NCBI GenBank assembly: GCA_965112735.1
Contig: OZ218956.1
Span: 2,046,001 to 2,110,000 of the forward strand
Length of the DNA: 64,000 bases
Source: Phaeosaccion multiseriatum
Lineage: Eukaryota > Ochrophyta, other classes
Reading direction: 5' to 3'
The translations under genes were made by a program, and so were the position numbers. This document shows, one piece after another, positions 55,465 through 64,000 of this stretch. Each line of letters begins with the position of its first letter. The first letter of the stretch is position 1. A model generated the notes under the pieces. It did no database searches and was not told where the DNA came from. It was given only the letters and a program-made list of their open reading frames with translations.

Positions 55465-58400
55465 GCTGCTGCTGCGGCGGCGGCGGCCGCGGTGGCTCAT
55501 GTTCTCGCTGCCGCTGCTGCTGCTGCCGCTTCCTCCCCACGCCTTCAATCTCTTCCTGTCCTCCTCCTCCGCCTCGGCCTTCTCCCGCGCCTCTAGCTCC
55601 TCCTCCTCCTTCGCCAGCTGTTGCTCCTGCTCTCTCACCAACTGCTCATGGAGGCGCCCCCCTACGCCGACGGTGAAGGTGCTGCCAGGAAAGGCTAGTA
55701 AGCGGCCATACAGCTTCTTTGCCAAGCGGTGGGCTCTACGGCGGAGAGTGGCAGACTCTAGCAGAGGGGCGTGCTGCGGGAGGGGGGAGGGAAGGATGGA
55801 TGGCAGTGGACGAGAGGGAGGGAGGGAGGGAGGGGGAGGGGGGGGGAAGGGAGGGAAGGAGGAAGGGAGGGAGTGAGGGAGGGAGGGGGAGGGGGGGGGA
55901 GAGGGAGAGGACGGAGGGAGGGCTGGAGAAGGAGGGAGAAGGAGGGAGGGGAGAGACGGAGGGAGGGCAAAGCAAACACTAAACTTCCGAGTCGAGGCGA
56001 ATCGCCACATACACTGCAACCCTCCCACGGTCATCCTGCCCTCCCCTCCCCCCCCTTTTCCCTCCTGCCATCCTGCCCTCCCACCACCCTCCTGCGCTCC
56101 CCTGCTCTCCCGCCCTCCTCCGAACCTCCTCCCTCCTCCGTCCTGTCCTCACATTCCAACCATACCTCTGCAATGAACTGGCTCACGCTCAGGTAGGCCC
56201 GCAGATACTTGAGTGCTACCACCCTCTCCCACGAGCCCTCCGTCCACCGCCCCGCCCCATCCACAAGCTGCCATCCCCTCCCCGGTGGGGGCGTGTTCGC
56301 CTCCACGAGGTCTAAATACACCGTCATTGCCTCGTGCGGGTCGGTGCGACGCATAAGGGCGGACAGATGAGGGGGCACTACCAGATCGACCAGTCCTATG
56401 GGCCAGCGCTCCACGCCAGAGCGGACGGCAGAGGCGTCCCCGGCCTTCCAGTCTCCAGCCACGAAGAGCAGAGGTAGGGGCATTGCATGAGACTGGGGCT
56501 GGCGGGGTGTTGCTGCTGCTGTTGCTGTTGTTGCTGTTGTTGCTGTTGTTGCCCTTGCTCCTGCTGCTGTTGTTGTTGTTGATGTGGTTGTTGCATGGCT
56601 GGTGGTGCTGGTGCTGGTGGTGTGGTCAGGGGCGTCAGGACTGCTGTTGGCGAGTTGGTGGTCCAGATTGTCCTGCAGGAAGGTGGCGATGGAGAAGCTG
56701 CCGGGCTCGTGTGGATGGTGCCTCTTGCCGGGGAAGAGGAGCTCAGGGAAGTGGTGAAGCTGCATGTCTTTCCACCACGTCCTTCACACACAAGAGAGAG
56801 GAGGTGTACAGACCGGAGGGACGGAGGGAGGGAGGGAGGGTAGGTCAGAGCCACTGGGAGGGGAAGCGCGGAAAAGGGGTGACACTTTCCTTTGGCCTAT
56901 GACCTTGAAGTGTGGTGTGACGCAACACAGAGCATCCTTTCTCCCCTCATCGCTCCCTCCCTCCCTCCCTCGAAACAACAACTCTCTTCCCCTCTCTCTC
57001 CCTCCCCTCCCTCCCATCCCGTGAACTCACACACACGCGCGCACACACACACGCACGCACACACACACACACAGACACACACACACACACACGCACCATG
57101 TGATGAGCGGAAGTCGAATGAGCGAAACGTCCGGCCGAACCCCTCCACATCGCAGGCAATACTGCGCCGTGTTGCAATTCATATCGTCGTTCACCAGCAG
57201 CGTCGCCCCCTCCGGCAGTCCAGCCAACAAGTCCATGCCGTAGTGGTGGAACATGGTAGCCGTGCTGGAGTCGTAGAGCGCCGCCTGCTGACTGCTAAAT
57301 CTCCACCACTGAGTCGCTAGCGTCACGCCAACGAGGAGGGGCAGAAGGGCTGAGAAGATACGTCTGTCCCTGGGGAGGAGGAAGTAGGCAACTGAGCACG
57401 TCCCTGCGGCGATGACGGGGGATGCGATTACAAAGCTCTGCACCCACATGCGGGAGAGAATATGCAGGTGAAGCTGTAGTGGGTAGGGTGGGGGTCGGGG
57501 TGGGGGGGGGGGTTGGGGGGGAGAGTGGGAGTGGACGGTGGTGGGCGGTAGTGGGTGGTAAGAAGCGAAACAACAAACACACATTGAAGGGCCTGTTGCC
57601 ACTGCAGAAGAGTCCTGACACCTGACACATGACACCTGACACCTGACACCTGGTACCTGATACCTCACACCTGACACCTGGTACCTGATACCTGATACCT
57701 GATACCTGATACTTGACACCTGACACCTGACACCTGACATCTGGCAACTTTAGGGTCGGTGGGGTCCCGACAGGGCTCACTAGCACGAACGATACAGTTG
57801 TATGCCCAATCGTAATGTGATCTGAGACCCTACAGTCAAGACCCTATATCCTACACCATACACTCACATTACGTGATACCCTCTTCCCTACACTACACCC
57901 AACACTAATACCCTATGCCCTGCACCCTATACCCTATTCCTTATACCCCATACCCTATACCTTATACCCTATGCCATATACCCCATACCCTACTCTATAC
58001 CCTCCACCCTTTAGCCTATACCCTATACCCTATACCCTCCACCCTATAGCCTATACCCTATACCCTATACCCCACACCCTTAGTCCTATACCCTATACCC
58101 TATACCCCACACCCTTAGTCCTATACCCTATACCCTCCACCCTATAGCCTATACCCTATACCCTTTACCCCACACCCTTAGTCCTATACCCTATACCCTA
58201 TACCCTAGACCGTATACCCTATACCCCACACCCTTAGTCCTATACCCTATACCCTATACCCTACACCGTATACCCTATACCCCACACCCTTAGTCGTATA
58301 CCCTATATCCCATACCCTACGCCCAAGACCCTGCACCCTACACCCTACACCCCATGCCCTATACACTACACCCTACACTCTACACCCTATACCCCATACC

Positions 58401-60376
58401 ATATACCCCATACCCTATAACCTATACTCTATACACCCCATACCATATACCCTATACCCTACACCCTACACCCTACACTCTACACCCTCTACCCCACACC
58501 CTTCCTACACTACACTCACCGGGCTGAAGCTGAGGTTGGCCAAGGCATTAATCATGACCGAATAACAGACCAGGGTACTCGTCAACGTCACCCCCACCAC
58601 CGGAGCCCGAGTCCCCCTACCCAACCCCAGCACCCCAAGTCCCACAAGGAGGGGGAGAGGTCCCACCAGCGACTCCTCAGAGAAGCGCAAGGCGAGAAGG
58701 CGGATACGCTTCAGCATCTTGGAAATGCTCTGCTCCTCGCCCAGCTGGGGTTGTAATAAGTCAATGAGCGGGGAGAGAAGGGGTGGGAGGGAGGGATTGG
58801 AGGGAGGGGAAGGGAGGATGAGCTTTAATCGCCTTGCGCGAGAGTAGAACGGGCAAAAGTTCGCACAGCAGCCCCCTTAGGCTCGCTCTCCGCTCGTCTC
58901 TATTGGTGTCCCTTCACCCCTCACCACCCCTCACCCCCTCGCCTCTCACCCTTCATCCCCTCATCCCCTCACCCCGTTCATCCCCCCTCCCTCACTCCTC
59001 CCTCACCCCCCAGCCCCCACCCCATCCACTGCCATCCCCTCTCACCTCACTGGCCAGGGAAAAGGTGCCATACTCTACTCGGAAGAAGTGCGTGGCAAAG
59101 CCCGAGAGAGTGCGCTGATCTCCCCACGAGTCGAGCGGCTTTTGGAAGGCAGCCCACGGCAAATACAGATACGGAGAAAGGCCTGCCAGTGCTGCTAGAC
59201 TGAGGCCCAACAGGCACTTGGGTCTCCAGAGTGGGTGCCGCACCCCTCCGGGGGGGAATATGCCACCGAACCTTCTCCTGTTCCCGTTGCCGTCTCCGTC
59301 CCCGGGGGGGTCACGGCCGCCGCCACCGGAGAGCATGACTGGAATGGCACAGAAGACGACGACGACAACTGAGGTGTGTTGATTGCAGAGCGCGAGCCCG
59401 CTCACAAAGGCAATCAGGTAGGGGAGAGATGTGTACCATATGCGTAGACACAAGCGGTGCCTCCGTCCAGTGCCATCTGTGGCGGCAGCGGCGGCAAAGT
59501 CCTCCTCCCAGGGTGCACAGCTCACGTACAGATGTTTGACAAGGAGGCACAGCAGCAGAGCCACGAGCAAGTTGTTGAGCGCGAACACCTCTGACTGGGT
59601 GGACCACTCTAACCCGGACGGGGAGAGGGCGAACAGCCCTGCTGCAAGCACCCCACAGAAGAAGGCTGGCCAAAGCTGGTCCGGGGTTTCCACTCCGCCG
59701 TGACTTCGTAGCGTGATGATGCTAAGGTCTCGCCCCAAGATGGCCAGGCAGATAGCGGCCCCCACTCCAAGGCGCACCGTCAATCCGTTGACAGCGTTGG
59801 CCACTGCTGCCACTCTTTCGAAGGCCTCTTCCTCGCTATCTCCGCTGCCGCCCTGCCCCGTGGAGAAATCAAACTCGTCTCCTCCTCCTCCTCCTCCCCC
59901 TCCTCCTCCTCCTCTTCCACCTCCTCCTCCTCCTCCTCCTCCCCCTCCTGTTGTTCCTCCTCCTGCCTGCTCGGAGCCAACACCATGGTCGTAGTCGTAT
60001 GCGTGATCATCACCGCTGCTGGTGCTCCCGGGCCCTCCGGGGATTTCCCCAATAGTGAGCCAAACCCAGAAGCGTCCGAGGAGGGTGAACAGAGGATACC
60101 CCGGGGGGTGGCCTACCCCTCCTGTGCAGATGGTGCTCAGCAGCTCACCTAGGGGGTGGGTGGGTGGGTGGGTGGGTGAGTGAGTGGTGTCAGTGGGTGG
60201 GTGGGTGAGTGAGTGAGAAAGGGGGGTGAGTGAGTGGGTGATTGATGGAGTGAGTGGTTGGCCGAGGGAAGTGAGTGAGTGAGTGAGTGAGTGAGTGGAA
60301 GGTGGCGTGGGGGTGCAGGGAAAGCCGCCATAGTGGAGTACAAGCGTAGAAGCAGGGAGAGAAACTAAGAATGCTT

Positions 60377-60417
<41 letters not shown>

Positions 60418-61026
60418 GTTTGCAATTGCCCTTGGCCAGTGCTCGAGTGCACAATAGGGAATTTTAAAGGAGAGGCCAAAACAAAAGGCCCCAAAACCAG
60501 CATCATCAATAGAGAACTGGGATAGATGGAGCTTACCACTGTCGCCTCCAGGCAAAGTCGGGTAGCTCATGCTGGTGTACAGAGAGGTGAGCATTGCGAC
60601 CAGTATCCCACTGAGCATGATCTGAATTCTCGGCCACGGAGGCAGGATGGCGTATAATTTCTGCTCCTCCTCAGTCTCCCCCTGCCACTCATTCGCGTTG
60701 CGGGGCTGAGCTCGTCGCCTCTTCCGCCGTGCGGACCTAGACTCCCCTCCGCCTCCCCCCCCCCCCCCTCCTCCTCCTCCTCCCCCCCCACCTCCTCTTC
60801 CTGGTGCCTCGTCTCCTCCTCCTGTTCCATCACTACTCCCACTACTCCTTCTCTCGTCAACTTCCTGCCAACTCCCTCCGTGTCGATGCGGATACGCGCC
60901 AAAAGGCTCGGGCGGAGCACACACGCCTGCTGTCCCGAAGCTGGAAGGTCGTTGCCTCCTCATCGCCTCGGCAGCAGTGCTACGCCCCCCCCCCCTTTTT
61001 TTTTTTTTTGGTGCTCCCTCTGGCAT
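54958..61026 (-). CDS. TMEM260/DUF2723-type protein O-mannosyltransferase
   Basis: Six exons: 61026-60537, 60148-59046, 58744-58520, 57437-57097, 56781-56166, 55773-54958; 1,196 residues, phases consistent. The family transfers mannose to protein in the ER membrane (TMEM260, GT117). The catalytic first loop is clear: SYPTLPGGDSGELLSTICTGG then VGHPPGYPLFTLLG, split by intron 1 at GGDSG. Later come FALSPSGLEWSTQSEVFALN, ALCNQHTSVVV, GLSPYLYLPWAA and GFATHFFRVEYGTFSLAS, all characteristic. Several membrane spans follow. N-terminal Gly/Ser and Lys/Arg-rich residues precede the first span (IQIMLSGILVAMLTSLY). Exon 5 carries a Thr/Ala tract from a CAG-type repeat and exon 6 a Ser/Arg tract. The lumenal C-terminus contains WLECE and VWRNAGIVCGM. 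The acceptor of exon 5 is the least certain junction. Confidence 0.88.
57600..57745. repeat. TGACACC/TGATACC minisatellite in an intron
   Basis: About 15 units of 9-10 bp built on CCTGACACCTGATAC, in intron 3 of the TMEM260-like gene. Confidence 0.9.
57838..58505. repeat. Telomere-like CCCTATA heptamer array in an intron
   Basis: About 660 bp of degenerate CCCTATA repeats, with higher-order blocks ending CACACCCTTAGTCC repeated four or five times (58070-58310). It lies in intron 3 of the TMEM260-like gene. On the minus strand it reads TATAGGG, one base from the plant-type TTTAGGG telomere unit. Confidence 0.9.
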
Positions 61027-61190
61027 CGGTGTTCGCCATCAAAGAAACCGGAGCACCAACACGCCAACGGCAGCGTCGTCGTATCTAACGTCAAGGACAC
61101 AGGGACGCGCCTTCGACACCGGCCTCGCCCAGGGCAACTGGGCCCCTCAGCAGAGGACGACATCGCCAATCGTTTTTCCTCTCTTTCGCG
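61027..61190. promoter_or_regulatory. Divergent promoter region (TMEM260-like / MYND methyltransferase)
   Basis: 164 bp between two divergent start codons. No named element was recognised. A poly-C/poly-T run at 60985-61010 lies just inside the TMEM260-like first exon. Confidence 0.4.
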
Positions 61191-62896
61191 ATGGTTGCGA
61201 CACTCGAGAAGTGCGCGGCTTGTGGGGCAGGCCCGCAGCGCGGAAGGCACACGCTCCTCACCTGCGGGCGCTGCAAGCAGGTGGCCTACTGTAGCGCTGA
61301 TTGCCAGCGGCGGGACTGGCCCACGCATCGCAAACCGTGTCGAAAGGCAGCAGCGGGGTGGGCTGCAGAGGCAGGGACAGGGGTGGCGACGGGGGGTAAA
61401 TCACGCAAAGAGGCTGCTTCCCAACGACTGCTGCAGCAGCAGCGGCGGTGGCAAGGTGAACAAGCAGCGGGGCGGCTGCAGCAACAGTTGGAGGACGAGA
61501 TTACGGGGGCTTCCCTCGCCCAGCTGCAGCAAGAGCTGGCCAAGGCCAAGGAGCTGGTGGAGGAGACCAAGCAGAGGCAGAGAGAGCTAAGGGAGAACAG
61601 AGACGCCAAGGAGAGAGACCTCAAGGAGGCGGAGGAGAAGGTCAAAGTCAAGGGCAAGGAAGCGCAGCTTTATGGCAATCAGGACTACTGGGAGCAGCGG
61701 TACACGCAGGAGCAGGAGGAGCAGCAGAAGCAGCAGCAGGGAGGAGAAGATGGGCAGCAGGGGGAGGGGGCTACCTACGACTGGTATGTCGAATACCCCA
61801 AGGAGCTACTGGGGCGTGAACTGGGAGGGCAGGTCAGACAAGAGCCGGTACGTACGAGCAGCACAGGAGAGAGCTCTAATTAACGGGGGGGGGGGGGGGG
61901 ACAATATTCGGTAGGGTGTCCCTCACACGCTTCGGGCAAGTTCATCTAACACACTCAAACTCCAAATCCCCACTCATCCCATCCCTTCTCCTCAGCTCCT
62001 AATGGTGGGCTGCGGGAATTCCGTTCTCTCCGAGCGGATGGTAGGGGACGAAGGGGAGGGTTTCCGAAGCGTCATGAACATCGACATCTCCCCGAGTGTA
62101 ATACGTCACATGACCGCTCGGGCCGATCGCTTGGGGCTCTCCAAGGCCCTCACTTACAAGCACCTTGACGCTTCGAAGATGGAGGGGCTTGAGGAGAGTT
62201 CGTTCGCCTCGGCGGTGGATAAAGGCACCTTGGATGCCGTACTGTCGGGCAGCAGGCGGACTGCGCTTGCCATCTGTGGGGAGGTGATGCGGGTGCTCAG
62301 GTGAGAGGAGGGCGGGGAGGAGGTTGGGGGGTGGGAGGAAGAGTCCTTCCTTCCTCATTGCCTCACCACCATCCGATCCAGGTGGTTGGGAGGTGGGAGA
62401 GGGGGGAGGAGTAGGCGGGGGGGGCGAAGAAGAATAAGAAGGGGAGGAGGAAAAGGACAGAGGGGGGGGGCAGAAGAGAGAGCATTGTGGGTGATGAGGT
62501 GGAATGTGTGTGTGTTTCATGTGTAGAGAGAGTCATCATTCTCACATCGAGCAAGCACGCAGCTACCGACGACCGAACTCTCTCCCTCCCCCCTCCCCCA
62601 CCTCCCCTTAACCCATGGACACGTACACTCCACACTCACTACGCACCCACACACCGCGCCGCACCTCCTTAGGCCAGGAGGCAAGTTCATCATCATCAGC
62701 GGCAATGTACCCGAGCAATACCTCTCTCTCCTGGCAGAGGGCTGTCGGCCACCATCCGACCAGGGCCAGCAGGGCAAGGGCAAGGGCAAGGGTAAGCACA
62801 AGGCGCCTCTGATTTCGTCCGAGATCCTTGAGACAGACGTCGGAGACAAAGCCTACGCGTACATCATCACCAAGCCTCTCCAGACCGCCCACCAGG

Positions 62897-62934
<38 letters not shown>

Positions 62935-63396
62935 GAGGGAAGTAGGGACTCCGTTGGGATGGACGAGGGGGCGAGAAGGGACAGGGAGAAGGAGGGCGGA
63001 GTAGCGAAGGAGGGGGTGAAGGCCGAGGTGAAGGGAGGAGGAGGGGGAGAGGGAGAACAAGCTCCTTCTTGTCCGAGGAGGGAGGAGGGAGGAGGCCGAA
63101 ACGAAGACGAAGACGAAGAAGATGACGACGACGACGACGACGAAGAAGATGATGACGAGGACGACGACGACGAAGAAGATGGTCTGAGAGGGTCTATGGA
63201 GCTTCGACTTCTCCCACTGCAGAGTGGTGCGAGTGACGGGAGCGACAGGGGTGCCGATCCGTCGCCTCCTGCGCATGACGGCATCGAGTCCATTCGAATC
63301 GGATATTCCTTTCCCGCAGCCTCACCACCGCCCCAGCCGGGTACGTCTGTCCTTCGTTCCTTATGTAGCCCCTCCTATGCCCCCCCCCCCTCCTTC

Positions 63397-63461
<65 letters not shown>

Positions 63462-64000
63462 CTCTATCCTTCCTTCCTTCCTTCCTTCTCTCTTCCCTTG
63501 CCTCTTGTCTCCCCCCACCCATCCGCCCCCTCCCCCTTCTCCGTGTCACTCACCCGCGTACGTGTCCTCTCCTCTCACCTCACCACCCCACAAACACAGC
63601 ACAAGCGGATGCAGCGGCGACGTCCCCGGCCCAAGCCCCCCCGCTTCGCCGCTGCCGTGTAGGGCGTAATGACGACTACCTCGCTCTGTACGACCGTCCC
63701 GACGCCCCCCTTGATGACTATTGGGATGTTGAGTACCTGCCTGACTCGGCAGTGGGCCTGAGTCAAGGCGAGGTGGTGATGCGCCTGCCCAAGCAGACTA
63801 GCCGCACCCCCTTCCCTAAAGGGTTTACGGTCAAGTTTATTAGCGGCCGCAAAAGACGACAGCAGCAGCAGCAGCAGCAGCAGCAGTTGGTGATACAGCA
63901 GCAGCAGGGTGAGGCGGGAGAGGCAGGGGAGGGGGAGGGGGGCGGGCTCGAACCGCTGTCCGTGCTTGGAGTGGTGTATATCCCGCCCTCGCCCTTACCT
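61191..64000 (+). CDS. MYND finger fused to METTL13-like lysine methyltransferase (3' end missing)
   Basis: Four exons seen: 61191-61847, 61996-62300, 62673-63340, 63600 to the window end, with no stop; phases agree. Residues 8-50 form a complete MYND zinc finger (CAACGAG, CGRCKQVAYCSADC, H and C after). A coiled coil of about 100 residues follows (ELAKAKELVEETKQRQRE). Then YDWYVEYPKELL and, across intron 1, SAM motif I LLMVGCGNSVLSERM, NIDISPSVI and SAVDKGTLDAVLS. This is the signature of the EEF1A methyltransferase family (METTL12/METTL13/EEF1AKMT4). Exon 3 ends in Gln and long Asp/Glu tracts. Exon 4 holds a conserved-looking DDYLALYDRPDAPLDDYWDVEYL segment and a Gln tract with LVI in the middle. 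The substrate is inferred only. Confidence 0.85.
63391..63460. repeat. (CTTT)n microsatellite in an intron
   Basis: About 17 CTTT units in intron 3 of the MYND methyltransferase gene, followed by CCTT repeats. Confidence 0.95.
63862..63909 (+). repeat. CAG tract with TTGGTGATA core in the methyltransferase gene
   Basis: Core 63886-63897, perfect, between two CAG runs; read Gln-Leu-Val-Ile-Gln. Confidence 0.9.

Noticed and set aside
1-64000. tRNA or rRNA genes
   Set aside because: I looked for B-box-like GTTCGA with a matching cloverleaf; the one GTTCGAG near 645 lies in retrotransposon DNA with no cloverleaf. None is supported.

Overview
The window is nuclear DNA of a eukaryote. Genes carry many short GT-AG introns with microsatellite-rich interiors, proteins contain long homopolymer tracts, and several families are eukaryote-only (ribophorin II, Ada3, ELM2/PHD chromatin protein, NOP9, PPR-SMR, MYND finger). 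One precursor has a signal peptide ending in an ATAF-type motif, like the plastid bipartite presequences of heterokont algae. I infer a photosynthetic stramenopile, perhaps Nannochloropsis-like; this cannot be proven from the window.

Layout. 1-6.2 kb: a fresh, intact Ty3/gypsy chromovirus-like LTR retrotransposon (378-6175, minus strand, identical 248-bp LTRs, 4-bp target duplication) inserted into a minus-strand open frame; a perfect 35-bp hairpin lies beside it. 6.6-14.7 kb: three tandem minus-strand PPR genes. The first two end in an SMR domain, the third is truncated. A 376-bp TA-flanked inverted-repeat element lies between genes 2 and 3. 14.8-17.6 kb: an 8-exon acyl-CoA dehydrogenase (ACAD10/11 type). 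19.0-33.9 kb: a 13-exon minus-strand gene for a ~3,820-residue ELM2 / PLU-1-like / two-PHD protein. 35.4-40.5 kb: an 8-exon Ada3-like gene. 40.5-43.2 kb: repeats, including a TIR element with 7-bp target duplication that contains about 1.1 kb of GGGA repeats. 43.3-48.3 kb: ribophorin II, 10 exons. 48.5-51.6 kb: NOP9, 2 exons, convergent. 52.3-54.5 kb: plastid-type inorganic pyrophosphatase, 4 exons. 55.0-61.0 kb: TMEM260/DUF2723-type O-mannosyltransferase, 6 exons, minus. 61.2-64.0 kb: a MYND finger plus METTL13-like methyltransferase, cut by the window end.

All exon joins were read by eye. For every multi-exon model the phases agree and the total length is a multiple of three, a strong internal check. 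The genes are unrelated housekeeping functions: two ER glycosylation proteins (RPN2, TMEM260-like), two chromatin/transcription proteins (ELM2-PHD, Ada3), organelle RNA factors (PPR), rRNA processing (NOP9), and metabolism (ACAD, PPase).

The most unusual signal is a 12-base core, GTTGGTGATACA, usually embedded in CAG/CTG repeats. It recurs at about eleven places, in exons of three genes, an intron and intergenic DNA. It is read in three forward frames and one reverse frame, so conservation is at the DNA level, not the protein level. It looks like an undescribed dispersed mini-element.
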